Part shown: one piece after another, positions 26,228 through 35,916 of the stretch
Numbering within the stretch: the stretch's first letter is position 1
Layout of the letters: every line of letters starts with the position of its first letter
Assembly (NCBI GenBank): GCA_030748495.1
Contig: JASMLX010000037.1
Span: forward strand, 1-53,550
From: Candidatus Poribacteria bacterium
Lineage (GTDB): Bacteria; Poribacteria; WGA-4E; UBA9662
Reading direction: 5' to 3'
Length of the DNA: 53,550 bases
Notes under the pieces: model-generated
The model's input: only the letters and a program-made list of their open reading frames with translations
Databases searched by the model: none
What the model was told of the DNA's origin: nothing
Made by a program: the position numbers and the translations under genes

Positions 26228-27430
26228 TCAAATCTGCCACTTTTCATTAATTTCTTCCTGATACCCTGAAACTCTATCCTGGTAAACATCCTCGAACTTG
26301 ACTGACTCTCCGCACCATCCGGATTCGTAAATGGCATTACATACCGCTTGCGCTTTTAGCCCATCGACACCGTCGAGTTCCGGTCGGCGATGGTTACGGG
26401 CAGCATCCAGAAAATCGTATACTTCCAGAGCTACGCCTTCGGTGATGTCGTGTGGAAATAGCCTCTCCTTCTCTTCCGGGCTAAGGCTTTCCAGATAGGC
26501 TCTTTGCAGATCCTCTTTTTGCCGTTTGCTGCCGTCCCACAGTTGCAGTTCGGGTTCTTGAGGATAACCGCCGCCGCTGTAGATGGAGCCGAGACTACCA
26601 TGGTAGCTATTGTAACCCATACCGCGGCCCGGCGCAGCTGAAGTGCTTACCCATTGTCCCATCACACCATTTTCGAAGGTGATGGTAGCTAAAGCCGTAT
26701 CCTCAACCGTCTGGGCGACATAATTCTTCTCGGCGTCCGGAAACTGAAACTGGCTCAGATTATCCACCCGGGCGTAGATTTCGTCCGGTTCCCCAAAGAA
26801 GTAGATCAACAAATCGACGTAGTGTACTCCACCATCAATGATCCCGTTGCCACCGCTGGTCAGCTTGTTTCTTCGCCAGACCATGGGCTCGTCACGTAAA
26901 CGGTTTTCCGGGTCGGTGCTGCCGCCGATGCCCTGTCGAAAGAACATCCGTGGCTGACCCACCATTTTTTCTTTGTTGATCATCCATTCGACTGTTCGTG
27001 GGCCTACCCAACGCCGGACCTGTTCCGCCGTAGCCAGAATTCGATTGTGTTCCTTGGTGCTCTGAATCATCTTATGGCCCGCCCGGATGGTGACGGCCAG
27101 TGGTTTTTCCACTATCACGTCCAGACCGGCCTCAAAACAGAGAATGGCCAGCGAATGGTGCAGAAAATGTGGGCCACAGATATCAGCCGCGTTCAAAGAC
27201 TCTTTATCCAGCATTTCGCTAACATCGCTGTACACGTTTGGCTGAATGTCGTTCTGACTTTGGGCGGCTGTGCTGGCAAAATCTCGTGCCCGGTTTTCGT
27301 CCACATCACACATAGCAACGAAGTCGAAGATGTCAATCCCTTGATTCTTCAGATAGATATAGGCGTTCAGATGCGCCCGCGCCATCCCACCACAACCGAT
27401 AATAGCCAGTCGTATTTTATCTGTTGGCAT
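26228..27430 (-). CDS. Gfo/Idh/MocA family oxidoreductase
   Basis: The 400-residue NAD(P)-dependent dehydrogenase has a Rossmann motif LAIIGCGGMARAH near the start, the family EKP motif (VIVEKPLAVT), and the catalytic-region GGNGIIDGGVHYVDLLIY with a His. It probably oxidises or rearranges a sugar or cyclitol; the substrate is not readable. The frame opens at GTG 27436, but AAGGAG precedes ATG 27430 by five bases, so I take that start. Its nearest same-strand neighbour upstream is the secreted pectate lyase, 168 bp away. Confidence 0.9.
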   Translation of the reverse strand: MPTDKIRLAIIGCGGMARAHLNAYIYLKNQGIDIFDFVAMCDVDENRARDFASTAAQSQNDIQPNVYSDVSEMLDKESLNAADICGPHFLHHSLAILCFEAGLDVIVEKPLAVTIRAGHKMIQSTKEHNRILATAEQVRRWVGPRTVEWMINKEKMVGQPRMFFRQGIGGSTDPENRLRDEPMVWRRNKLTSGGNGIIDGGVHYVDLLIYFFGEPDEIYARVDNLSQFQFPDAEKNYVAQTVEDTALATITFENGVMGQWVSTSAAPGRGMGYNSYHGSLGSIYSGGGYPQEPELQLWDGSKRQKEDLQRAYLESLSPEEKERLFPHDITEGVALEVYDFLDAARNHRRPELDGVDGLKAQAVCNAIYESGWCGESVKFEDVYQDRVSGYQEEINEKWQI

Positions 27431-27598
27431 TATCACTCCTTATTTGATAATGGGGTAGTATTCCAGAAGTAATAGTCTACTTACTACAACAAATCCTCTC
27501 CTGCTCTTTCGGACGACCCCCCTTTTATTTTAAAAGACACCCTTGCTAAAGATGCGAACGACACCGGCTGAGATAAACCGACAAACCGTGACATTCAT

Positions 27599-29011
27599 TC
27601 ACCTGACCAGTGGATCAGGGCAGAGACTGTTGACGTACTCCTCCAGGTTGGTGTAACCATCGCCGTCCCGGTCACTGTTGCCGTCATTGGGATCTTCCGG
27701 ATTCAGGCCGTTGGCGCTTTCCCAAGTATCGGGCATGCCGTCACGGTCACGGTCCCAATCGCTGGATCGACGCTCCATGGGGTAGGGGTCCCAGCCTCCA
27801 ACCTGGTTCTGCGAATCAATCAGTGTTCCCTTTTGCGCGACGATGTTTGCGATGCTGCGCTGGTCCACAGTATCGCGTACCAGGGAGCAACCTGAGTATT
27901 TCAGACAGCTTGCGTAGGCGTCCTCGGCGCTTTGTGTGGACACGGTAAACACGCCGCAATCGATTTCTGACTTCAATTCCCAGCGATCGCGTGATGTGGG
28001 CATGTAGTTGCCCGTATTCGTATAGTCTATTGCCGTAAAGTTGTCCCGGTTGAAGGTCTCGGGCATACCATCAAAGTAATTGCCGTGTGCGAATCCTCTG
28101 GCCTTGGTTGTGTCGTGGTCTTTCATGCGTAACGGCTGTACCGAACGGTCTTTTGTGCAGGGGCCGGGTCGATAGTAGTTGTTGATGACATTCATCTGGA
28201 GGCCGCCCAGATTGGTGGGCCCACTCCAGTTGTAATTGACACAATTCCGAAAGTCAACGATCCAGTTTACGCCGCCTTTTTTGACACCTGAGCCCAGGGT
28301 CGGGTGTCGATTGCGCGAGGTGGAGTAGATGTTGTGATGCACCGTGGTGTGGCCATAGCAGTCGCGTAGAGAAGTGGCCATGGCATGCTCGCCTTTGCTG
28401 TGCAGAGAGCGGTGTAACGCCTCGCTGTAGATCAACCACTGCAGGGTCATGTTCTCGTTTCCTCGATAGTCGGAATTGCCATCAATGCCCCAACTCAGAG
28501 ACAGATGATCCAGTATGATATGGTCGTTGTAGTCCACGGTCATGACATCCGGTGAATTCCCCTTTGCCTTGTTCTCGTCACCCAATCTCACGCGGAGGTA
28601 GCGAACGATGATATGCTTACTGTGTTTGATAGAAAAGTTCTGATCACGTAGGGTAATGCCTTTACCTGGCGCTGTCTGACCAGCCAGGGTCAAATAGCCT
28701 TTCTCCTTAATAGCCAATGGGCTTTTTAACATGATGGTCCCGGCCACCTCGAACACAATGGTACGCGAGCCCGAAGATGTTTCAATGCCGTAGCGCAACG
28801 ACCCAGGCCCGGCATCGTTCAGGTTTGTTACACAGTAAACATCTCCTCCCCGACCGCCCAGGGTATATTTACCGAACCCCTCTGCCCCAGGAAAGGCGGG
28901 AATTTGGACCGGACCGGCAAAGGCCTCAGATGCTAAGACCAGGATAAGTGTATTTATAATCCACACCATCTTACACGAACCGGTTAATATACGGTCGAGA
29001 TTGTTTTTCAT
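27599..29011 (-). CDS. Secreted pectate lyase (PL1-like) with Ca-binding tail
   Basis: This 470-residue protein has an N-terminal signal (hydrophobic about 16-32, cleavage near AFAGPV), then the parallel beta-helix opening FPGAEGFGKYTLGGRGGDVY, the motif ILDHLSLSWGIDGN, and VHHNIYSTSRNRHPTLG, as in polysaccharide lyase family 1 relatives. The C-terminus has Asp-rich loops (DRDRDGMPDTWESANGLNPE, DRDGDGYTNLEEYV) of the thrombospondin-3/EF-hand type. It would cleave polygalacturonate by beta-elimination outside the cell. AGGAGC precedes the ATG. Confidence 0.9.
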   Translation of the reverse strand: MKNNLDRILTGSCKMVWIINTLILVLASEAFAGPVQIPAFPGAEGFGKYTLGGRGGDVYCVTNLNDAGPGSLRYGIETSSGSRTIVFEVAGTIMLKSPLAIKEKGYLTLAGQTAPGKGITLRDQNFSIKHSKHIIVRYLRVRLGDENKAKGNSPDVMTVDYNDHIILDHLSLSWGIDGNSDYRGNENMTLQWLIYSEALHRSLHSKGEHAMATSLRDCYGHTTVHHNIYSTSRNRHPTLGSGVKKGGVNWIVDFRNCVNYNWSGPTNLGGLQMNVINNYYRPGPCTKDRSVQPLRMKDHDTTKARGFAHGNYFDGMPETFNRDNFTAIDYTNTGNYMPTSRDRWELKSEIDCGVFTVSTQSAEDAYASCLKYSGCSLVRDTVDQRSIANIVAQKGTLIDSQNQVGGWDPYPMERRSSDWDRDRDGMPDTWESANGLNPEDPNDGNSDRDGDGYTNLEEYVNSLCPDPLVR

Positions 29012-29197
29012 CAGCCTTCTGCTCCTCTTGGCATTGCGGTATAAAAGTTGTACGCGTTCACTTCGTCGGCCATCATCGCTTCCAATCCAGATGGTCTAAG
29101 CAACAAAGACAACAATCCGGCGTTCACGATCTTGGGCGCCAGATATTGACCAAGTATTAATTAATAGTCGCCTCTTTGCTAATTTTCTCTGGCTCGG

Positions 29198-29602
29198 TTA
29201 AGTAATATCCGATGGTGGATCGGGTTCTTCACTCCGTAAAACATCGCTGCCTTCAATATTGGTGCCGAGCATAATCACATCACACGGTTGATCACCAAAA
29301 TTGCGGAAAATATGATAATCGCCGGGCGGTTTATAGATCGAATCACCGGTTTCCACTACCTGCCACTCCCCTTCGATATTGATATGGCAACTGCCCGACA
29401 ACACATAAAACCACTCCTCCTCTTTAGTATGGGCATGATACTTGGTGTGGGTGCCGTGGGCTGGAATGCGGGTAATTCGCACCTCTATCTGGTTCATACT
29501 ATGTTCTCGCCACAACGCCTTAAACTCACCGTACTGTTGGTCTTCGTTGGGGAAAAACTTGGGTTCCCAGTCCATGTCGTTAGATTTAACAATATACTTC
29601 AT
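29198..29602 (-). CDS. Cupin-domain protein, possibly KdgF-like
   Basis: The 134-residue single cupin has motif 1 HAHTKEEEWFYVLSG and motif 2 PPGDYHIFRN, with metal ligands HxH, Glu and His in place. The short length, lack of a signal, and location beside a pectate lyase fit a KdgF-type enzyme that linearises unsaturated uronates. Many cupins look alike, so this is context-based. AGGAGG lies close to the ATG. The 5' leader (29640-29706) contains a palindrome-rich 12-bp periodic repeat. Confidence 0.85.
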   Translation of the reverse strand: MKYIVKSNDMDWEPKFFPNEDQQYGEFKALWREHSMNQIEVRITRIPAHGTHTKYHAHTKEEEWFYVLSGSCHINIEGEWQVVETGDSIYKPPGDYHIFRNFGDQPCDVIMLGTNIEGSDVLRSEEPDPPSDIT

Positions 29603-29649
29603 CGATATCCTCCTGGTAATTTCTGTCTGTCAGGTTAAAATGATCTCCC

Positions 29650-29709
29650 GGTAGAGATCCCAGTAAAGGTCCTGGTAGAGGTCTCTACTGAGAGATCAGT
29701 AGAGGGTTG
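29650..29709. repeat. 12-bp periodic repeat with palindromes
   Basis: Units GGTAGAGATCCC (29650), AGTAAAGGTCCT (29662) and GGTAGAGGTCTC (29674), and after one degenerate unit AGTAGAGGGTTG (29698), keep an exact 12-bp spacing. A perfect 9-bp inverted repeat CTCTACTGA/TCAGTAGAG with a 4-base loop lies at 29683-29704, and GATCTC-CCGGTA-GAGATC lies at 29642-29659. The cluster lies 40-105 bp upstream of the cupin start, a good place for an operator array. Confidence 0.6.
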
Positions 29710-29743
29710 CGAACAAGGGTTGTGACGAGAGGTTAATGTCATT

Positions 29744-30848
29744 TTAGTTAGCCGATCTGATTTGTCCCCAGATGACGGTCAATTTCGCCTTGGCTGCCAC
29801 CTGAGTGATTGAGGCGTCCTGCCCAAAGAATAGCAGGTCAGAAAAAAAGGCAGTATTACAGTTTGGCAACGATCAGCAAAACGGTCGGCGTGCTCCCCGG
29901 CAAACACTTCAAAGGTATGATCGATTTTCAGATTGTCGAGAGCCTGTGAGAATTCTTTACAACTGGGCAGTATGTCGACAAAGGCATCCTGAGTGGCTGC
30001 ATCGAAAGCAATGCCCTTTAGCTGACGCACCTGTTTCTCATAGTCGGCCAACATGGCCAAAGGAGTTTCGGCCACGATCCGATCGAAAACGCGATCCACC
30101 TTTTCCAACTGGCCGTCGACCAATTGGCAGGGGACGTCGAAGAAAAAGGGAAGGTTGCTTAAATTGGCAGTCAACGCCGCTCCCGCCTACATCATCATCA
30201 CCGCTACCTTACCTATTCTAAGCATTTCTTCCACCGATTGCAAGCCGACCATCTGTTGCTAGGCCCACATGGGGAAACCAACCGGATCCGGTTCAGTGAA
30301 CCTTAACAAGGCTGGTACATTGCCATAGACCACACTGAAAATGTCCGGATGTTTGAGGGCCAACTTAATGGCACCATAACCGCCCATAGACACACCCATG
30401 ATACCGCGACTGCGACTTTGCCGCACGGCCCGATAGTTGCGCTCCACAAATTGGACCAGATCCTGGGTAATAAAATCCTCCCAGCGACCATTCAGGCTGG
30501 AATTGGTATAAAAGGTACCTATATAGGTCTTACCTTTGGTGTCTGGCGCGGCCAGAATCATCGGTTTGATCTCACCGTTTAGAATCAGCTTATCTACGAT
30601 ATCAGACACTGTTTGACCGATTTTATCGTTGCCCCCCAGCCGTGTAAGACATAAAGTGTAGGGTAGTAGCGGTCACTGTCCTGTTCGTATCCTGATGGTA
30701 GATAGATAGAAACCCGGCGCCGCGTAGGATTCCCTATTTTATTGCCGACCAGAGCCGGACTGTCTAGATGGACAGTCTCATTCCAACCCCCAGCGTGGGA
30801 AAACAGGATGAAAATAAGAGGTGAAAAGATAACGGGTAAGCGTTTCAA
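29744..30848 (-). pseudogene. Broken secreted esterase (esterase-D-like)
   Basis: Segments read one alpha/beta-hydrolase (PF00756-like): signal-like start near 30848, then SIYLPSGYEQDSDRYYPTLY followed by VLHGW, a frame change at a run of six G, then WEDFITQDLVQFVERNY, the nucleophile elbow GVSMGGYGA, LALKHPDIF, TAG at 30259-30261, TAG at 30187-30189, DHTFEVFAGEHA near the catalytic His, and a second frame change at a run of seven T near the end (stop 29744). Two frameshifts and two stops make it non-functional. It may have been a carbohydrate esterase of the pectin locus. Confidence 0.85.
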
Positions 30849-30909
30849 GGTGCTCTGGTTCACTGTTTTCCCAGATACGTTCGAATTGTTAACGATCAAC
30901 TGCACCTGC

Positions 30910-31323
30910 TTGGTAAAAGTGGATGTGGCGCGCCACCAGCAAGAGGAAGATGCACAGCGGGCCATACCAACACCAACCGCGACGGGAACTTCATATGGCC
31001 AGGATACTTCCGCTAGAGGTGGGCCAGGTATACAGGAAGATAGACCAAAAACTCCTCAGCCGTCACCAGAACCCACACCGCACCCTAATCCCACTACCTT
31101 CATTGGTTCGGTTAAGCTCAACGAAGAGCGAGTCGGACGAGATGCCGGCCAGATCGCCGACGAGATTCTTAGCCACCTAACCTCCTTGCCAGGAGTAGAA
31201 GCTACCATCTCAATGGAGATTGAGATCAAGGTGCCAGGCGGAGTTGAGGGTCATGTTGTACGCATTGTCAAAGAAAATGCTAACGCTCTTAACTTTGAAG
31301 ATGCATTATTTGAGGATGAATAG
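30910..31323 (+). pseudogene. C-terminal remnant of a DUF499-type ATPase
   Basis: The last 100 or so residues of the frame ending at 31323 match what I know of DUF499 ATPase C-termini: KVDVARHQQEEDAQRA, a Pro/Thr-rich linker, SVKLNEERVGRDAGQIADEI, LSHLTSLPGVEATISMEIEI, HVVRIVKENANALNFEDALF. DUF499 proteins accompany DUF1156 methylases in phage-defence-type loci. Only this tail is left and no methylase is nearby. The 5' part was evidently lost next to the esterase relic. Confidence 0.7.
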
Positions 31324-31832
31324 GAAAATTTGTTCGGAGAGTTTACAGGGACTTGTTAAAAGGTGGTAGTTGGCGCCTACCGAGGTAGAGATTCTCTGCT
31401 CCTGGGTCTAGTGGCTATCGGCGAAGGTGGATCGGGGTAACTTGGAACCCAACCTGAAGCTTGCAAGCGGTGGGTATGCTGAAGCCCGTAAGGTAGTGAT
31501 ACTGAAATAGAGGGCTTCACGAGACAGTTGCCAGCCTTATGCTCGTTGACCATACCGGTAGTTGCGTTTCTCACAGCAGAGGAGTGAGCCTTGCTGATGG
31601 GGATTAATCAGTGTTCCAATGACATCAGTAATTTGAAGTATTGTCTGGCCGATGGAAGGCCCTTAGCTATTCCGAAATAGCTATACTTTCAAGTATGGTC
31701 CAACCGAAGTCACTTCGCATCATGAGACTCCTATCGAGAGTACGGTTAACAACAGGAAGAGTGAGATGATAAAATCGATAGTCGTTTGCTTATTACTCAA
31801 AAGCGACACCTTGAGTTGGGAAAGGTTAGATA
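31324..31832. other. Intergenic, no gene recognised
   Basis: Neither strand holds a family-like frame. The stretch at 31440-31640 has a structured-RNA feel (short GC-rich helices around GAAGCCCGTAAGGTAGTGA), but I can name no RNA class. Confidence 0.35.
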
Positions 31833-33015
31833 TTAGGCGGATTTTCGCCTTTTCTTGATCCTCAGTTCCATCTTGTGCCCAACCTGCTGGATAATCACCT
31901 GGAGTCTGAGATTGTGTTGCCGTTGGAAGATACTCCAGCAGTGGCCTGGCAGGATCTCGCTGCTGGAAGCCCAAAGTAGGAACAGATAGGCCGGAATGGC
32001 CATGCCAAACGACTTTTCGATCCAATCTTCGTTTCGGTTGACCTGATGTTGTCCCAATCCCAGACCACTCTTCCGTTCCCAGATCAGAAGTTCTACCGAC
32101 CACCTTCTTTGATAGATGCAAATCATCTGTCTGGGTCTCGCCTCGGTCAGATTGGTCACGATGAGTTTGTTTTTTTCCGGTTCAGGTTACGCCCTTTCCT
32201 GCTGAGTACCACCATGACGTTACCGATATGATTCCAAGACATCCGTTTGCCAAAGATCCAGCAGGTCTTTGGCGGTCTCTCGCCGGCCAGTTTGGGTCTC
32301 CAAGTTCGCTGGTAGAATGTGAGAGGTAGATAGGTGACGAAACCCTTCAGCCTCTTACCGTCTTCACACCTCCGAGTCCAAGCGATTCCAAACACAAATC
32401 GCCAACATCGGTCTCGATCTGGTTGGTTTCGCGGCTGAACCATCTTCATATTCTCTTTGGACCCATAGGCACATCTCCTCCGACAATGACGAATGTTGCC
32501 CTGCCGGAGGCTCAAACGGCTTCACCATCTCCCGAAACAACGCGTTGTGGTCGGCATGTCCCTGGGGCAGGATGAGACCAAAACTGACCGCGATCCGAGA
32601 CACATCCCAACCGGCCATCAAAATCACCAACCGAATCCCGAAGGACCAGGTCTTCCCTGGCTTCTTTTTCTGGCGGCCGTCTGCAAAAACGTAGATCACT
32701 CCGTCTTCGGCAACAGGTAACCTCTTCATCGCCTCTGGCGCAGACTACTCCACCAGAAGGTGAAGGCTCCAATAGCCTGCTTTGAGCAATCGACGATGGA
32801 CTCCAGCGAGATAACACCTTCAGGCCCGCATGAAAATCAACCAGCACCACATCAGGTGATGACCATTCTTCCACACTGCGGGCGTTCCTCGAAACATAGT
32901 CCCAACAAACACAAGGTCGGCTTGTCAACAATAGCATCGCAAATGGCCCTCCGCTTGCATACAATGGCTGAAATTCGGAAACCCCTTACCCTTCATGATG
33001 CACTCAAATTGGCCA
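31833..33015 (-). pseudogene. IS4-superfamily transposase, frameshifted
   Basis: In order along the minus strand (different frames): GTMFRGTPAVWKNGHHLMWC, AAPEAMKRLPVAEDGVIYVF, ALFREMVKPFEPPAG, SKENMKMVQ, TFYQRTWRPKLAGERPPKTC and YQRRWSVELLIWERKSGLGL. The last shows the Y-(2)-R-(3)-E-(6)-K signature. Together they rebuild nearly a whole transposase of about 380 residues. Frameshifts and stops scatter along it, e.g. after VCLGDYV-type residues near the start. No terminal inverted repeats were found by eye. Confidence 0.8.
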
Positions 33016-33644
33016 TTTCCACAACCCTTTTCTCAACAAGGTGTCGCTTTTGAGTAGTTTAGCATGAAGCCCAGCAAAAGTCATTATTGGCCTCAGCCAG
33101 TTTACAAAGATAGTACGCACCAATCTAGCAATGGCTAGCCGTCAGGCTGGGGATAGCAATATAACAGGTCGGCAGCCAAAGTAAATTCGGTTGAGTAAAT
33201 TAGGATCCAGGATGGCGAGAATTTAGATCGCCCACCAATTTTTCATTTTAAGAGGCGAATGAGGATCGAAGGCAACCCGAGATTTCACCAAAGGTGCAGA
33301 AGTATAGAATATGGTCGAGGATAGCATACGGAACTACATCGCCTCTCGCCATCAAAGAGAATCTGCTATAATTTTGTCAGTCTCCAATTGGACAAAAACA
33401 ATAGAGGGTTGACGGAGAACCAATCATAGTCTGGGTTTAAGGTGTTTTAAGCAACTTTTGAGTGCCAATTTTATGGCTGAAAACAGTCAGATTTCCACTG
33501 TGGATGATCCACACAATCCAGTAGAGTCTTGCCGAGGGAGTACTCGTCACCCTCACGAAACTGGGAAAATGTTGTTGTTGGAGTAATTCAAGAAGGTACA
33601 ATGTGAAACTCGTCGTTAAACTTCTCACTATCTATGGTCGTAAT
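33016..33644. other. Intergenic or IS flank, no gene
   Basis: This is A+T-rich sequence with only short frames. A minus-strand 63-codon frame (33437-33628) has no match I recognise. It probably contains the left flank of the transposase relic and other debris. Confidence 0.35.
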
Positions 33645-34172
33645 TCCGTGGGATGGAGATGCGGCAGGCGGAGCAAACACGACGGCCAAGGAGGTACCAG
33701 CGATGTCACGATTCATCTGCAAGACAGTAGGCAAACGCGAATTGCCCCTGGGGATCAACTATTCTCGAGACTGAGTTCAGCCGGCGATTGTCTCCTTCCA
33801 CGGTGGTCAGTTTCTAAGCGAGACGTTGCTGCAGTTTCGCCCAAGCCCAACGCGATGCTGTTCTACAACCCCGGCCTCAACTTGTAGGTCGAAAGTGTAG
33901 GAGACGCAGAACTAGTACGAAGGATCTTTCCACTGCAGAATATGGGCGATGAAAGCGTACCAACTTGGATCACCAACGGCGCCTGTCACGGTTTCTTCAA
34001 CAACTTGCCATGGCTAAAGAGAACAATCCAGCATGTCAACGAGTTTCTTCAGTCGATCGGCTATTTGCTCCCCGAACTGAAGGTGAAACTACCGACTAAG
34101 GAGAAACCCTCAAACCAACACCGGGAGTGTACTAAAGAGAGCCGAGAGAACCTGACAGCCGAAGCACCATGA
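33645..34172 (+). pseudogene. Broken alpha/beta-hydrolase (acetylesterase-like)
   Basis: A first piece reads GDAAGG, like the region just before or at the nucleophile elbow, and then loses frame. At 33942-34130 the frame MGDESVPTWITNGACHGFFN followed by PWLKRTIQHVNEFLQSIGYL is the classical C-terminal GHGFFN catalytic-His segment of acetylxylan/esterase-lipase family hydrolases. The middle is missing or scrambled, so the gene is dead. Confidence 0.6.
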
Positions 34173-34247
34173 AGTTCGATGATGTGGAGGCCATGATGAA
34201 GGAGCCAGGCCTACCCCAAGCATTCCCGCAGAGCAAAAGGAATTACG

Positions 34248-35273
34248 ATGAATCAGAAGTTACTCAAGCTCGTCTGCAACACACCTGGCATCCCCGGGTT
34301 CGAAGACCCCATTCAAGAGATCGTCGAAGAGATACTGCGGCCCGTCTGCGACGAGGTCCGGCGCGACCGAATGGGCAATGTGATCGGCCAGAAGAAAGCG
34401 ACAAAGCCGCCGGTGGGCGAGAGACCCCTGCGTGTGGTACTGGCTGCGCATGCAGACGAGATCGGCATGATGGTAAAGCATCTTGATGGTAATGGGTTCA
34501 TTCGTTTCGAGCCGGTGGGCGGACTCAATGCGCAGGCGATCATTTCGCAACGAGTGATAATCCATGGCCGCGAGCCTGTGAACGGTGTCATCGTACCGAC
34601 TAACGGCGACAAGCTACCGGCAATGAAGGACATGCTCATCGATGTAGCATTGCCCAGAGACAAAGTGTGTGAGTTGGTCGAGGTCGGCGACGTCATCACC
34701 TTCGCGCAAGAGTTGGTGCGGCTCAACGACAAGGTCTACATGGGCCGCAACTTCGACGATCGAATTGGTACATACTGCCTGTTGGAAGCCATGAACCACC
34801 TCGGCGACACCTCTGTCGATGTGTACGCGGTGAGCACGGTGCAGGAAGAGAAGGGCGTACGCGGTATGCCGGTAGCAGCCTTTGCCATCGAACCCGACGT
34901 CGGTCTGGCTATTGATGGTAGCCTCACCTGGGGTGCTCACATCGGCAAACACGAGAACATCTGCGCCCTGGGCGAGGGCACAGGCATCTACCTTATGGAT
35001 GGGCTGACAATCGCCGACCGGCGGTTGCTCCGGTTCTTGTTCGATCTGTGCGAGAAACACAAGATTCCCTACCAGCGTAACATCGGCGGTGGCACCGATG
35101 CTTCCGCCATCCAGCGGACAGGCGTTGGCGCGTTGGCAACTACAATTGGCGCACCGACACGGTACATGCATTCGACAGTTCAACTTGCACATAGCGACGA
35201 CATCGTTGCCACCATAAAGCTACTTGTCGCATTCTTGGAAAACTCCCATCACTTGGAAAAACTGGTACGATGA
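34248..35273 (+). CDS. M42 family metallopeptidase
   Basis: The 341-residue enzyme has the M42 (glutamyl aminopeptidase/cellulase-M type) metal ligands: HAD in VLAAHADEIGMMV (His68, Asp70), GRNFDDRIG, Glu-Glu in VQEEKGVRG, IDGS, and His in YMHSTVQ. It removes N-terminal residues from peptides as a tetrahedral dodecamer in the cytosol, in relatives. AAAGGA lies just before the ATG. Its third positions are noticeably G+C-richer than the flanking decayed sequence, suggesting a separate history. Confidence 0.92.
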   Translation: MNQKLLKLVCNTPGIPGFEDPIQEIVEEILRPVCDEVRRDRMGNVIGQKKATKPPVGERPLRVVLAAHADEIGMMVKHLDGNGFIRFEPVGGLNAQAIISQRVIIHGREPVNGVIVPTNGDKLPAMKDMLIDVALPRDKVCELVEVGDVITFAQELVRLNDKVYMGRNFDDRIGTYCLLEAMNHLGDTSVDVYAVSTVQEEKGVRGMPVAAFAIEPDVGLAIDGSLTWGAHIGKHENICALGEGTGIYLMDGLTIADRRLLRFLFDLCEKHKIPYQRNIGGGTDASAIQRTGVGALATTIGAPTRYMHSTVQLAHSDDIVATIKLLVAFLENSHHLEKLVR

Positions 35274-35431
35274 CTAACTCGTCGCCACCGGTAAAGACTA
35301 TTACAATCGGAACTGCGTACAGTCTCGCTTGGGAATCAAAATGGGAAATGCCAAACCACGCGGAGCTCGCCGACGAGAAAGTCAGAGGAACGGTCAAGAA
35401 CGTCATACAGAAGAAAAAACGGAACTCCTAG
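35270..35431 (+). CDS. Short overlapping ORF, unknown
   Basis: A 53-codon frame starts with an ATGA overlap of the M42 stop and reads MTNSSPPVKTITIGTAYSLA, then EMPNHAELADEKVRGTVKNV. It ends at TAG 35429-35431. An alternative frame (35329-35604) covers part of the same DNA. No family is recognised; it could be the head of a gene disrupted downstream. Low confidence. Confidence 0.3.
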   Translation: MTNSSPPVKTITIGTAYSLAWESKWEMPNHAELADEKVRGTVKNVIQKKKRNS

Positions 35432-35595
35432 ATGACATCACGGAGGAGGTGTACCAGAGCGAGGTGTTCATGGATACCGTGATCTATCTGATGAGAAAAT
35501 ATTCCGGAGAAGAACTGCCCTATCCGGACGGGAACATCGAGAACATCCTCGTTCCCGAACTTGAGGCCTTTCCGGACGGGATAACCGCTCCCTGC

Positions 35596-35886
35596 TTTCC
35601 CTGATGGAGGGGCACACGGAAAACTGGACTGATGAAACTGTGTCCCAATTCGGAACAACCAACCTGATGATCAAGCAGGACCACCTTAAATACCAGTATT
35701 ACGGTACCAATGGACCGGAAGTCCTGTTCGATCTACACAGGGCACCATCTGAGAATCAAAATTTTATTGACGGATCATACTGAGTCGGTTAACCGGTTTC
35801 GTCAACGGTTACGCCGACTCGGACACGGCCCAGGCGCCGACCCAAACTATGTCAATGTAGGATATGGGAGTGGAGTCAGCGTGTAA
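35596..35886 (+). pseudogene. C-terminal sulfatase remnant
   Basis: The frame near 35599-35780 reads NRSLLSLMEGHTENWTDETV, IKQDHLKYQYYGTNGPEVLF and DLHRAPSENQNF. This is the last-third pattern of type I sulfatases (DGRSLLPLMEG...MIRxGRYKY...ELFDLxxDPxE). After a TGA the tail continues in another frame (ESVNRFRQRLRRLGHGPGAD and YVNVGYGSG). The catalytic N-terminal domain with C/S-x-P-x-R is missing. It is a dead fragment. Confidence 0.75.
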
Positions 35887-35916
35887 CCCGGCCATTTACT
35901 TGCGGCCCCATATCTT

